Made by a program: the position numbers and the translations under genes. Of a stretch of DNA of 64,000 nt, positions 45,671-58,364 are shown piece after piece. The stretch covers positions 34,192,459 to 34,256,458 of the forward strand of contig NC_049979.1 of assembly GCF_000003815.2 (NCBI RefSeq), given 5' to 3'. The notes below the pieces were generated by a model. The model was given only the letters and a program-made list of their open reading frames with translations. It was not told where the DNA came from and did not search any database. This DNA is from Branchiostoma floridae. Lineage: Eukaryota; Chordata; Leptocardii; Amphioxiformes; Branchiostomatidae. How positions within the stretch are numbered: position 1 is the stretch's first letter; the number at the start of each line of letters is the position of its first letter.

Positions 45671-47245
45671 ACCACAGAGATACCTTTGGTGCCTACCGTA
45701 TGATGACCAGATCCGGTTACAAACATGGATTTATTGGAGTTAGATGCTCTTATACCGCACTATGATACTGCTACGTGATCAGGCGGAACATGAGGGTAAC
45801 ACGATATCAGACATTCTATACATAGAAACGGATGAAAAAGTCAAAGAAACAAACGAACGCTTGTCAATCACGTATTATAGTGGTTTATTCTGACCAGCCA
45901 TATGTACAGCACAAATAAGCATCCGTGCAAATCACCCAACTGGTGAAACAGGTGTTTAAAATCGTAAAATCATAAGTCAGATGCTTGCTTGTTTCACCGC
46001 TGCTGTCATATCTTTCAGTACTGATAAATATGAAACTAGATAATGAATGAAAAGTTCATGCAGCTCTCTCTTTGTTGTATACTAGTATTACTAGTAATCT
46101 ACGTTCGTCTACAAAATGCTGTTCGTCTTGTATTGGGATAATGAACATGTTATAGCTGTCAGTAAATAAAATAGTGCATGTCAGCCATGTACCACGGAAT
46201 CAATTCATCTCCTCACATTATTCTGAACAAACTATACTGAGGGGACATCACTGTTCAAAGCCACAAAAGGCTTTTGTGTACACACCTTGGATATTCAGCT
46301 CCTGACGCATAGCGTACACGTATATACTAAAATAACAGCATTGTATATAAACAACACCTCATGTAATATATAAATATTTTCACAAAAGATACTGAAAAAT
46401 GAAAATTGCAGAACATCTTTCGTGCCACGACATTGGAAACATAAAACATGACATTTGGTAGAGATAACGTTACATATTTTGAAAAGACCTGCTCACACAT
46501 ATAAAAAAGCTTGGGAGTTTCGCAATCAGGTCCACAAGGCTAGATACATGCACGTACTGTTAATCTACAAGTTGATGATATTTGCGAAGACCCCTTTGCC
46601 ATGCGGCGTGTCCTTTTTTCATCTCACTTGCCCCCATCATATATAATAACTCAACTGATAGACATATTTACATAAAACCTGGTACTTAAAACAGTTACAT
46701 GTTAATTGCTGTGTCGTTTTCTGTGTACAACATTCAACATGTATCTACTTGCAGAACACAGTAAGGCTTAGGTCACATTTCCAACCGGGACCCGGTCGGA
46801 CAGCTATCGGGAGCAAAACGAACGACATGAAAAACGTCATAATACTCAAAATATCAAAATAAGTTTAATGGGAATGATCTGTATATATTTCTACGTCTAC
46901 ATTTTAATTTCTGTTTCTCAAACTTCCCGACCGGGTCATCTAACTCATATGTAATCTCCAAACAGCCGCACAGAACGGAATTTTTCCCACCAACCTCTGC
47001 TTGGCTTGGCTTGGAGAGTTTCCTATCATCAGGGGGATGACAGAAAGAGTATGCTTTCCACTAGGACAAAATTAAAAGTATTTAGATTTTCATCCCACTA
47101 TAAAAATCTCCCGGAAAACAACACGGTGGTGTCCCCATTACTACACACTCGGATGTAAATTTGCCAAGACCGTTTGTTACGTTATTAGTCTTCCATGCCA
47201 CCAATGTCTAACGTACATCTACTCAAATTTCGACATGTGAGAACT
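45671..47245. other. Intergenic, downstream of gene B
   Basis: No gene recognised. Reverse-strand poly(A) signals (TTTATT on plus) occur near 45880, far from the gene B stop. Confidence 0.4.
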
Positions 47246-50200
47246 TTACTTGTAATCAGGTTGAAATGAAGGGTTGGTGTATGTTTGTTGAGACGATGAG
47301 GGCAAGTCACTATTGTCCATGTACCGATCACTTGAAGGGTGCTCCGATTTTCTGATATTTTTCTGGGGTGAATTCAAACTGTCTAGCCAAGCTCGCATGT
47401 TGTCGTCAATCAGATCATTTCCTACTGGACCACTCTGTGATTCCCGTATAACCTGGTGTTCTCTACACACACCCGGTCCGAGGAAGGTCAGCAGCACGGG
47501 CAGAACAACTAGCCCATGCAGCGCCCCCAACAGAATCACCAGGAACATCGTTTTGAAAAAGGTGCGAAAGATGTAAGACGGGGCGGTGGACAAGGCTGCT
47601 ACACCTAGTATGGTGGAGAGGGAACCTTGTAGGATGGGCATGCCTAACGTGTACAGGGCAAACACTGCTCTAGCATTGCTACTGTCCTCTTTACAGGACA
47701 CGAAGGCGTACGTGATGTGGGCCGAAAAGTCGACAGAAAAGCCGATACACATGATGATGTTGATCATGGAAATGGCGTCTAGATTGACGTCCCAGAAGGT
47801 CATGTACCCCACCACCCCCGTGCAGATGGACGCGATGGACAGGGTCACCCAGATGGAGCAGACGGGGTGGGGCACAAGGACAAGGGCTACCACGAACATG
47901 GTGGCTGTGGCGATACCCAGGTTCTGCAGGGTGTTGGGAAGGATGGCGATGTACTGATCATAGAAGATAAAGCTAGGGTGGTAAACCGTGGTGTTGAAAG
48001 GACTCTGATAAGCGAGTTCTCTCATTTTGATCACCATTTCCTTCTCACGGACAGAACTGGTTATTTCTTTCGTTTGGACCAGGAAACGGGAAGCGAGAAT
48101 TTCGGTTTGGTTGTGGTTGAACTCGATGTCGAGTTCGTACCGTTTGAAAAGAGCGTTTGAGAGAAAATGATCTCTGAGATTTGTTATGAATGACGCTTTG
48201 CTCGAGGCGTCCAGACCCGGAATGACGCCTGAGAACTGATCGACAAAATCTAGGTAATCACGCAACCACGATTCTGACTCATTTTTCCCCGAGCTAAACT
48301 CCGTTTCCTCAAACTGACTAAGGATATTTTCAATTTGATCTTGGACGGTTGTGTTCCAATATTCTAGCTCATCGGTAAAGCTGACAGAAATTTTGGCACC
48401 ATAGGACGTGAAATACTGATCATCTTTGTTGTTGTAACTCACTACATAGGAGTCATCGGCAGCAAGGTTACTGAGGCGAATGCCTTCCCTCAGCTGCAGA
48501 CATCCCCACATGGCACAACCTAGGTACCCAGCAAACACTACCATCACTACAACCTTCACCCATGTTTTGGTAATGAAAGGCCCAAAATAATCTTTGAAGA
48601 AGGTCATGATAGCATGGTCACTACCCGAGAACTCCCCCTTATCGTTCACTCCCGCCATGGTGTTCCCCGTGCAGAACAGGCGATAACAACCCGACCTATC
48701 CCTGGCCTCGAGAGGAGTCGCCGCCCGCATGCAGGTAGCTGCGTGGCGGTTGCCTTTTTCACGGCGACCTACGTACACCATGCAGGCTCCGAAAAAGGTA
48801 ATTTGGAATAAGTAATCAAAAAGCACAGCTACCCCGGTGTAGATGCAGAAGATGCGGATGGCTGGGAACACCGTAATGGCGCCGATCCCGAAGGCCAGTC
48901 CGTCCGTGATGGTTGTTATGGTGATGGAGACCGCAGCCTCCGCGTACGTCTCCCGCATCCTCTCCTCCACGCTGCCTCCGGGATGGGTCTTCCTCCAGGC
49001 CGCCAGCATGATGAACATGTCGTCCACTCCAATACCTGCATGGGCAAATACACAGTTGTTAAGGCAAGCTGGTGAGGAAAAAACAGCACACGAACAGAAT
49101 GTGACAAGTAAAGCAGCCATTTTCAATTCAGGTGAAGTGTGATGCTTTTCCAAGTAGCTAGGAGTAGTAGTATTGCAATGCGGCTTCGCTACGGCTCACG
49201 TTTGGGCTAAGTACATCGGGTGCCCCTGCGCTTTTCGATAAGTGTGTTTGGTTCTTCTACGAACAGGTTTGTAATGACTGCGTCGGCTTTAAATTTGACC
49301 ACAAGAAGGTGTTATTTTCCGATAGATACGTCGTATTAATTTTTGGAAGTAAAACATGCATGCTTCTTCAATTTATACGACAAAGTACCCACTAGTTCGC
49401 GTACATCAAAAAGCATTCCGTATTGTGCTAAACTCCCCAAGTACTCTTTTAAAGTAAGTAAGCTCAGCATATGGCTGAATACAATGTGTCTGACATGGCC
49501 TGACAAATGTTCGGTTGCAAAACCAATATGAGGGGTGATGTTTAAAAACGCGTCTTGTTTTTGTGTTGTTTGATATTTGTGAACAATTGGCCGTTGTGCA
49601 CATCGCCCCTCATTTATGCCGAAAATATTCACGATAAAGGAAGTGTCTATGGTACATATAGGAAATGCATTTGCAGGATCTGCATGGGTTTAGTAAGTTA
49701 TCCTAAAACACCCTCGCGTAATTCAACACAAGTGATATCTGCAAAAGGTTGCTGATTATGAATTCATTGATACCAAGGACATTATATACATTTAGAACGT
49801 ATATAATGTCCTTGTTGATACCTAATCTATTGGAAAATAACACCCACTTCTGAAGTTAAGTACCGCTTTAACTCACAATCCGAAATGACGAATGCAATCC
49901 CAACATGTACATATACACAATCCAGGAGACACTTCCTACCATACACTGCAAGCATATTTCTTGTCTAATTTGTTCATATAGGGAAAACTCTCTACATTTT
50001 GAACTGACCGAATTCTCCGTATGAAAAATACTGGCGGACAGACTGTAGACACGTAGCTTAATTTCATATCTACAGACCACAAGGAAAGAGGTACAAATAT
50101 CAGCAATGAAGATAATACAAAATAGAGTCATCATATTGTGATACGTGTAGGTTATGAAGTAGAATCATGTGCCCAATTAACGACTTCGGCACTAGTTTGG

Positions 50201-51414
50201 GCTGGACCTGCGCTTGTAAAACCAATCTTTCTGTTCATTGTTTCACTTCTCTTAGCACTAAACATTTCTTGTGTTTGGTACAACTTGAGTGCGTCGCCAC
50301 TTTGTCGCTGTACTTATACACATGACTTCAATAAGATAAAACATGCGCACATACAAACTCTACCAAAACATAGCGTTCTTGGCGAAGTTATTAAATAAAC
50401 AGAATGGGAGCATGACTTACCTACGATGAGAAACGGCATGGAGGCGACCACGCTGGTGAACCTGACCCCACAGTACAGACACAGTCCCATGGAGGACACC
50501 ACCGCCATGCCTGCGGACAGGACGCCCAGCATGCCCAGCCACGGCTTGGTGCGGACCACGTCCAGCATCATACAGGAGAGGATGGAGAAGGTGATGAGGA
50601 CCGTGAAGGTGATGGAAAACCGCGGGATGATGCGGGCCGTCAGGGCGGACAGTTCCTCCTCGAGAGACTGGGACGAGGTTCGAGAAACTTCGATAATGTC
50701 CGATTCAAAATTGTCCATGTAGGACAGAAACACCTTTTCCCATCCTTCGCTCAGTTTATCATCTTCAGAATTGTCGCTGCGCAGGTAGAAGGACAGTTTG
50801 AAGGCGGCAGCGGTGCTGACTTCTTCTTCCGTCTCTGACTTGAGAGTTATCCCACCCAAGGCGGCTCCACTGAAGAGTCGAGCCCCGTCAGGTAGATCTG
50901 TCCAGGGGTAACCGATAGTGGTGTTTTCATTTTTCTCCAATGTAAAGTTTAGCAGGTGGTATCCGCCGACTACACACTGGGACTGCCATTCGGCACACAA
51001 GTCTGCAAATGTGTAGTTTGTTTCTGACACCTGTGCTTCTAGCGCGGATATATTGTTGTAGAGTGACAGAACCTCTTGCAAAACAGACGTACTCAGAACG
51101 TCGCCGTTTCCTTTACTAGTCACAATGACACTGGCAGATCTACCGAACGACACAAGTCTTGAGGTCTGAAAAGCGTCAGAGTCGTTGAGAGGGAAGTGCT
51201 GCTGGACCACAGCGCGCTCTGTCTTCCCGCGGCCATTATCAGGTGTGTACAGTCCCTCCACAGACGAATCAGACGCCATGAAATACATGCCCGCTCCCAG
51301 CCCACCTGCCAACATGACCGGCAGAACCAGGAAGGGGATGGGGTGCCGTGCCAGGAACCCTCCATACGCGGCAAACACACGACTTATTACCTTGTCTACG
51401 CAGTCGTAGGCCAT
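47246..51414 (-). CDS. PTCHD3-like: PTCHD3-like Patched-domain transporter, gene B (intact, 927 aa)
   Basis: Two exons: 51414-50421 and 49035-47246, joined by a phase-1 intron. The combined length is an exact multiple of three (927 codons plus stop). The start MAYDCVDKVISRVF matches that of gene A. Residues about 28-47 are TM1, 48-265 the glycosylation-rich first extracellular loop, 266-345 TM2-4. G334-V-D336-D337 is the conserved intramembrane acidic motif, 360-415 TM5-6, about 490-515 TM7, a second loop to about 690, then TM8-12. D767 lies in GFSVDFSAH (TM10), the second conserved acidic site. These are hallmarks of the Patched/NPC1/RND family with a sterol-sensing domain. Mammalian PTCHD3 is reported mainly in male germ cells; its cargo is unknown. 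The first exon is the fusion of exons 1 and 2 of gene A. Confidence 0.95.
49036..50420 (-). other. Intron of gene B
   Basis: Donor G|GTAAGT at 50420, acceptor CCCATGCAG ending 49036. Contains a perfect 15-bp inverted repeat at 49775-49813; otherwise nothing recognised. Confidence 0.7.
49775..49813. repeat. Perfect 15-bp hairpin in gene B intron
   Basis: AAGGACATTATATAC and GTATATAATGTCCTT with a 9-base loop (ATTTAGAAC). Too short and AT-rich to call a microRNA. Confidence 0.85.
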
Positions 51415-51600
51415 GTTGTGCTACTTACGCGCTAATATTGAAAACAGCGTCTCCAGATAACACGCCCGGCCAACGTACGAAAAGGAAGTGAAAACAAACC
51501 TTGTTTTCGTGTGCTAGGGACAATATCATTAGAGCGCATGCGTGACTTTTGCCGCCATAAATATAGCTAGTCATATGAATCATGACAGAGAGCGTTGGAT
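51415..51600 (-). promoter_or_regulatory. Upstream region of gene B
   Basis: Immediately 5' of the ATG on the minus strand. No core promoter motif that I would defend. Confidence 0.25.
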
Positions 51601-52440
51601 GTACTGTAACAAGTATACAAGTAACATATTACCGTGATCAGTTTTAGACAAATACAATATTTGCAAACAATTCTTTAAACGTGTTCACCAACCACTATCC
51701 ATAACGGACTGATAATTAGTGTTTCCTTTTGGAAATTGAGCTAATGTATAATCATTTGAACTGAAAAAAATACGTAAGTCTACTCTCCAAGCAGAGCTTG
51801 ATGGGGGGGGGGGGAAATTGTGCTCTTTTCCTTGTATGTCGTCTTTTTCTGTCAGCTATCCTTACAGGCTGGTATGTACGGAAAAAGTCACGATTTTCTC
51901 TATCAACGTCTGCTTGGAGAGGACGTCTGTACCGTTTGTGAGCAAAACACTATCAACAGGTGTCTGTGATTCAAGATGTCTCTTCCACATCACAGAACCA
52001 TGGTGTCGACAATATCACTACGCCATCTGGGGATCGTCTCTATGGTTAAATGAATCAACGACTTCAATATCAAACACAGCCTATTATAATGCCCTGGTTT
52101 ACAGCACTAATAATAAAAGTGTTCTCATGTTTTCCTTTAGTGGTTAGGACAGGCAAGGCAGGACAGCATATAAAACTCAGGTGGCCTGGCGTGTTATCCC
52201 TGCGGCCTGTTTTGGTACGGCCATAGCAACCTTCCTGGTTGGAGCATGTCCAAGTTCAGCAATGACTATAAAGTCTAGTTCGTGGCTGTATAAACAGAGG
52301 CATGTAACTCAATCCGCTTCGCCATGTGTCCTGCACGGCATGAGGTATGGCTGGCGAAATGCCAGGTTTCAGGTGGCTGCCAGTATTATAACGTCTTTGT
52401 CTACTAACTTGTGAAATACAAAGGAATTACATGCGAAATA
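51600..52440 (+). repeat. Four-copy intergenic repeat, copy 1
   Basis: Shares with copies 2-4 the ordered blocks GGACTGATAATTAGTGTTTCC near 51703, GTCTGTGATTCAAGATGTCT near 51962, a CTTCCACATCACAGAAC block, and CCATAGCAACCTTCCTGGTT (52221-52240) followed by GGAGCATGTCCAAGTTCAGC. The left arm of the hairpin found in the other copies is absent. Contains an insertion at 51779-51925 with CTCTCCAAGCAGA and TCTGCTTGGAGAG-like ends. Confidence 0.75.
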
Positions 52441-52739
52441 TACACAAACCTGGCCTATCTCCCGGTGCACAGTATAATGCGTAAGCGCCAATATCTACAG
52501 TCATAACATGACATGAGGTGTATACTTTGTGCTCACAGGGTGTTGTCCGGAAGTAAATCGTGGCTCCGAATTTTATCCAGTGGTAGAGATTAAATAGTCT
52601 TTAGATATTGTTTACCTGGATGTCTGACCCTCATTAACTACTGATAAATCATTTCATAGGAGTATTTTCATGATGCAATGTCAAGATATTGTATGGATGA
52701 GCGTTAATACACCAAATCTTACTCTGTTCCTGAAGGTGA

Positions 52740-53190
52740 CGCCACTTTGATGTGTAGGGGTGGGTACCGGTACAAAACCGGTTTTTCTTATTGGACCGGT
52801 CCAGAAAAACCGGACCTGAAAAAAATCAGTAGACCGGATGTTAGACCGATTAGAAAATGAACAGATTATACCGGCACTACGGCGGCAGGGGTTCACGCGT
52901 TTTGAGGCTTATTAGGCCAAGAAAATAACAAAAACGAAGTATAGGGGAGTTAATAGTCATTTTTACCAACGTTGTACAGTCAAACTTGGTCTAAACTAAC
53001 AGAGGCAGTTAGCGTTGTTTACATGAAGATACGATACTCCACCAAACAGATTCCTTTGTAACGAAATGGACATTGTTTTGAGTATCTCCGATCCTATTCA
53101 CATTTGGTCCAGGTTCAGACCTGGAACTGATCCTCTGGACCTGTACCGTACCTTGACCTGAACTTTCTGTACCGGTATCCACCCCTATTG
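52740..53190. mobile_element. Partial copy of the TTA-flanked element family
   Basis: GGTACCGGTACAAAACCGG, TTGGACCGGTCC, GGACCTGAAAAAAATCAG, CCACCAAACAGATTCCTTTG and the closing GTACCGGTATCCACCCC match the interior of 29782-30713 and 57500-58361. The termini are missing. Confidence 0.65.
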
Positions 53191-53389
53191 ATGTGTATTT
53201 TGCATGTACTTCGCCGTATTTGCCTATTTCTTTTTTATTTCGCCATTTAGTCCCCCATATAGTACGCTGTGTGCAACCTACTTTGTGACAGTCCGATGAA
53301 GTGATGTAGAAAAAAAAGGTGTTTTCGCTATTGGTTCCGAGAAAATCTGTAACTCAGTATGACTCGGTCTTTCTGCGTTGATGACTGAA

Positions 53390-54440
53390 TCACTGGAGGT
53401 CAGTGCAAGGTAATCAATTGTGAGAGGCTAACTTCTAAGGCAGGTATCGTGTTCATTGGACCATTGAACACGACAACTGTGTTTTGGGCAAATATTTGAC
53501 TAGGTCCCAATCAACCACCATTCCTTGACGGACTGATGATTAAAATGTTTTTTGAGCTACTTAAATTATTCGAACTCAAGTAAACCTTACTTGGGCTGTT
53601 ATGCACAAAACACCGTTAACAGACGGCCTTAATTCAACATGCCTCTTCCACAACACAGAAACAGTGTCGAAACATTCGTTCTGTAGTAAACTGAAGTACT
53701 TATGAAACACTGCTTATATCGTCATTTATTTACTATTTAGTGACCTGTTTTAATGTTTTAATGAAAGTCTTCGACTGTTTTCCTTTATCGCTTTAGACAC
53801 CATGTAAAATCAGGTGGCCCGGCGTGTTATATATCCCTGTGATGTACACTGTTTTGGGTGTGACCGTTGGTACAATCAGGAAGGTTGCTATGGACCATGT
53901 GGACCATAGCAACCTTCCTGGTTGGAACATATCCAAGTCAACAAAATGGTAAGAAGATTACCTCGCTAAAAGGTTCAAAGTCATTATCTGCTTGTGTGTG
54001 ATTATTTTGTTCTAGGACGGCATTGAAACCGAGACCTGTGATATCAGTTTTTTTTTCTATCCTGACGACATGATGTCACTGAGGTGGTTGTTAATGCTAG
54101 TTTTGCACTTATGCCTGTCCCTGAGAGTCACTATATGTGGGGGCTATGAGTTTGCCATACTCGAAGACGCCTTTCAGCGGATACTCACCTGCATACGTTG
54201 GCAGTGTTGTGAGTAAAGCTTAAGACTGAACTTTACACAAGCGACACAGATGGAATTTCAAAAAGCTGTCAGGGTTGGTTTCGTGCCTTCTCACTTTAGA
54301 CTGTAAACAAAGGCAGGTAACTTAATCTAATCCGCCTCAAGTTCACGACATGTGACAAAACGTCAGGTAGGTTTCAGGTGACTGTTAGAATTGCAGCGTC
54401 TTTTGTTCTGAAGTATGTAATGGAGTCAAACAAAACATCG
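53390..54440 (+). repeat. Four-copy intergenic repeat, copy 2
   Basis: Blocks as in copy 1. The hairpin is complete at 53877-53920: CAGGAAGGTTGCTATGG and CCATAGCAACCTTCCTG, perfect 17-bp arms around ten bases, followed by TTGGAACATATCCAAGTCAAC. Confidence 0.8.
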
Positions 54441-54445
54441 GCCCT

Positions 54446-54765
54446 GTTGTTCCGCGATTTTCAACTTTGGCTATATATATATGTTCTCTTGTGCCGGGAT
54501 CGGGAGTTTGCTGTGGAAGGGAGTTTGCTGTGGAAGGGAGTTTGCCGTGATAACGAGTTTCCCCCGTCTCTTTCTGTTTGAAAGGATTTCCTGATCCATT
54601 TTCCTTTACCAATTACCAAGACGCCGACTAAGCGCAGTCTTCGGAGACGGGGGAAACTCGCTATCACGGCAAACTCCCTTCCACACACAGCAAAATCCCT
54701 TCCTCGACAAACTCCCTTTCCCGGCACAAGAGAACATACCCAACTTTGAAATTCGCGGACCAACG
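54446..54765. mobile_element. Fold-back element
   Basis: Arms of about 110 bp: plus-strand GTTCTCTTGTGCCGGGA, GGGAGTTTGCTGTGGAAGGG and TTGCCGTGATAACGAGTTTC (54482-54562) pair with GAAACTCGCTATCACGGCAA, CAAACTCCCTTTCCCGG and CACAAGAGAAC (54654-54735). Internal tandem copies of CTGTGGAAGGGAGTTTG differ in number between arms. A poly-C run (54766-54782) borders it. Confidence 0.85.
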
Positions 54766-54782
54766 CCCCCCCCCCCCCCCCC

Positions 54783-56540
54783 ACCCGCCCTCCCCCCAAA
54801 TAAACCAGCCCCGTTCCGAAGGCTGCAACGGAGTCACCACTACTGCTTGGTGAACTACTGATTAGCTTTGATATGTTAAGACCAAAACCCACTGTCCTGG
54901 CATTGAGAAATGAATGATTTCCTTATTAACAATTAGTCAGCCGTAAGTAATGCTCTTGAAACACACATTGGTCTGGCCTGGGCTCTACTTCGTAAATTTA
55001 CACAGCTGCGTTTCGTTAAACGAAACATAAGACATGCTGTGGCGGAAGCTTACATAGACGGTGTTTAGGTAGATTCGGGGATCCTGTTCTGTTGATTAGC
55101 ATTTGACTATTTAAAAAGTCTGACGGGTCTAGGAGGAAGTTTATCACTGGTGAAAATCGTGTGATTATGTATGCTGATGGGCAGGTCAAAATGACAACTG
55201 GAGCCGATATGGAACCCGACAAAACTTCCATACATATAAGTTTCATCAACCATTACAGACTGTAACTAGGTGCTCCCAGGACAGGGCGCCTTGACTGTCT
55301 GAGAATCGACACCTTTGTAGTTTGACCATTGAAATGGAAAACACAGCAATTCAGATGAAAACAAATCACCTCTCCTTGAAACATTGACATTTTTTGCTGA
55401 CGTCAGTGTTGACTTTGCGTGACCGCCATATACTTGTATAAAGTCATCAGAGTTTCGTGTATGTTGATAGACAAACATCTTGAAAAGTATGACGCGCTCA
55501 CAGGGTGTTGTCTAAACTGTTAAGCCCCTCTTCACCTGATAAGGACCCTCAAAACCTTTGTTCTGTTCCAGCCCATAACTCACTGTTGCCATTTCCTCTT
55601 GCCGCCATCCCTCCCCCGACAGTGGGTGAGACTAAAGTAAGTCTGCCACGGCGCATTGTCTACCAACGTTGGTGGGAAGGCCGGTCGAAAAAAAAAATAT
55701 GATAGGAATAGGTCACGATTTTTCCCACCAACCTCTGCTTGGAGAGTAGCATTGTCATCGGTCACGGGTTCTCACTCATGTCAGGACGGCATTTCATGGA
55801 TTTATAGAGCCTCGCGTATTTTAGTTTCTGGCTGAAATAGAAGTTACTGAAGCTAATTTTTCAAAGAATCTTCCTGATCTATTACTTACCAACTGTGTAC
55901 CTTCATCTTCTACCAGTGTCTCTCTGGATTTGCACATCTAGTACACTGTGTCATACAGTAGGGTGAAAGGGACAGTCCTTGGGAAAGTGAAAAGGGGTTA
56001 AACAGACGGTATATATACCGATGCTTCGCTTAGAGACTCAGATGTTAAATGCTGAGGCAGTGGGACTAAATCTTTTAAATAGGGGTCTATGTCATCTCCA
56101 GACGAGCCTTATTCATGGCAAAAGGTTAGTATTTGATTTACAACCGGCGTCTCTGCACAAGTCGGTCAAATCTTGAAACGCTGCAGCTGTACTCAGTGAG
56201 GGCAGGATTTAGGTAATGCCAATGGTGATGTTTTCATTTAAAAAATCAAGGGACCCATTCTTGTTTCTTCCAGACTATTCCCAGATATGTAGCGTCAGGA
56301 AAATAGACCCACATAGCGGAGGTATCGGCCCGCCGCACTTGTTGTTTTACGGACAGTTGAATCCCTAAAACTAGATAACATTCGGACTACTTTTGGACGT
56401 TTCGAGTGACTTCCACCTCTCTTCTCAGCGTGAAAATCAATACTTGTGAAAACAATCTGACTGAAAAAAGAAACGGTTGAACATGTGGTCAAAGTCAATA
56501 AAGGTGATTTCGCCATTAGTTCCGAGAAGATCTGTAACTC
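54783..56540. other. Intergenic, nothing coding
   Basis: No gene recognised. A CCCACCAACCTCTGCTTGGAGAGTA stretch near 55720 matches words at 46987 and 51890, a short dispersed repeat. Confidence 0.4.
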
Positions 56541-57070
56541 AGTATGCTTGGTCTTTCTGCGGTATAATGACTGAGTCAGTGGAACATTGTCCTGAGGTCA
56601 ATTTAAGTTCATCAGTTGTGAAAAGCTAACTTCTAAGGCAGGTATCGCGTTCATTGGACCATTGAACATGATATTTCTTGCGAGTCGTGTTTTGGACAAA
56701 CATTTGTGTCCCCATCCGATCACTATTACTTGACGGACTGATAATTTATGTTTCCTTGGAAATTGAGCGATTAAAATCGTTTGAACTGAAGTAAAGTTTA
56801 GTTGTATTGTTATGCGCATAACATAGTTAACAGGTGGCTGTAATTCAACAGGCCTCTTCCACAGCACAGAAACACAGTATCGAACCTGTCCGGTAGATAG
56901 TCCTGTGGCAAACTGAAGTAACTTATGAAAAAGTTATCATTATCATTAACTCACTATCAAGTGACCTGTTTTACTGTGCTAATGAAATCAGTACAACCAG
57001 GAAGGTTGCTATGGACCATAACACGACCATAGCAACCTTCCTGGTTGGAACATATCCAAGTCAACAAAAG
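56540..57070 (+). repeat. Four-copy intergenic repeat, copy 3
   Basis: The hairpin here has the longest arms: AACCAGGAAGGTTGCTATGG (56995-57014) and CCATAGCAACCTTCCTGGTT (57027-57046), perfect over 20 bp. Preceded by the GACTGATAATTTATGTTTCC and CAACAGGCCTCTTCCACAGC blocks. Confidence 0.8.
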
Positions 57071-57496
57071 GGTAGCAAGGTGGCGCCTACACCACTAGTA
57101 GCAGCATTACTCTAAACAGTGATGCGTCACGATCGTTTATAGGATAGCTACAATGGTATACAATTCACAAATACATATTGGTGTTCGTACGACGTTCATT
57201 TATGTTCAACTTGTGAATATAATAAAATAGCGACAGGTTTATCAAAATGTTCAATATCGTGATCTACTGTCATAGGCTGCCAAAAAGTGTCACGGAGTTC
57301 TTTGTGACATTACAGCTTCATTGGCACTTGTGGTAAACACAAACAGTTTGTATCACTTTTATTTACAGTAAAGACAGATTTTTATATCAGTAAAAACAGG
57401 AGTGATTGGAATTAAGTCAATAGTACACTAATTTTATGTGAAAATATATTGTATGAAATCAAGACACAATGAGTTCAACAAATTCTGGAATCATAC
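57071..57496. other. Intergenic, nothing recognised
   Basis: AT-rich; no supported feature. Confidence 0.4.
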
Positions 57497-57499
57497 TTA

Positions 57500-58361
57500 G
57501 GCCATGTTGATTTGATTATATGGATGACATCCGCGCTCGCACCAATTTTCGGCCGTTTCCAAAAAAAAAAAGTTTTTAACCACACAGTAAATTGTGCAAA
57601 GCAGCTGTAAAATGAGCACATATAACCGTTATGCTGTAGATTGACGAAAAAGCATCAGAAAACATAGAACTAATGCCATAGAATGCCAAAATAAATCTAA
57701 AGTCAAAGAATAAGATGTGAAAGGACAGAATTAAAAAAAAAAAATATTGTCGGTAGGGGTAGGTACCAGTACAGAAAATTCAGGTATAGGTCCTGTTCAG
57801 GTCCAGAGGATCATTTCCAGATCCGGACCTGAACCTGATTGTATGTGGAAACTTGAGAATTGGCAATACTGAAAACAATGGTAATTGGTCAATTTTGCTA
57901 CAAAGGAATCTGTTTGGTGGATTATCCGACTCCCATTTTAAAATCCTATCTCCATGTAATAAATGCTGTCTCTGTACCTTTGACTGTAGGAACTTGGTAC
58001 AAACTCTACTTGACTTCACTGTTGTTGTCTTCTTGGCCCGGTAAGACCCCAAATGCCTGCCGACATGTCCATTTTATAATTGGCAAAACCCGTTCCACTG
58101 ATTTTTTTTCAGGCCTGTTTTTATTGGATCGGTCCAAGAAGAAAAAAATGTTTTGCACCTGTACAATGTGCTGGTCCCTACACCTAACTGTTGTTATACC
58201 ATACTATGTGCTTTTAGTCCTATGTCCAACCTTCTTGACCACTTAGATTTCAATCTGAAGGCAACTTTTTTTTTTGGGCCAAACTTTTTTTTTATTCGCT
58301 CGCTCGCATCAATTTTGGAGTTCCCAGAGGATGTCATCCATATAATCAAATCAACATGGCC
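57500..58361. mobile_element. TTA-flanked DNA element, copy 2 (opposite orientation to copy 1)
   Basis: Termini GGCCATGTTGATTTGATTAT (57500) and its complement ending CAACATGGCC (58361), each bounded by TTA (57497-57499, 58362-58364). The interior is the reverse complement of 29782-30713 and spans, without a gap, the region missing there. Confidence 0.9.
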
Positions 58362-58364
58362 TTA

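Noticed and set aside
47313-48160. Plus-strand frames opposite gene B (and similar ones opposite genes A and C)
   Set aside because: Antisense shadows of conserved coding exons.
49775-49813. MicroRNA precursor
   Set aside because: The stem is only 15 bp and does not extend outward; too short for a pre-miRNA.
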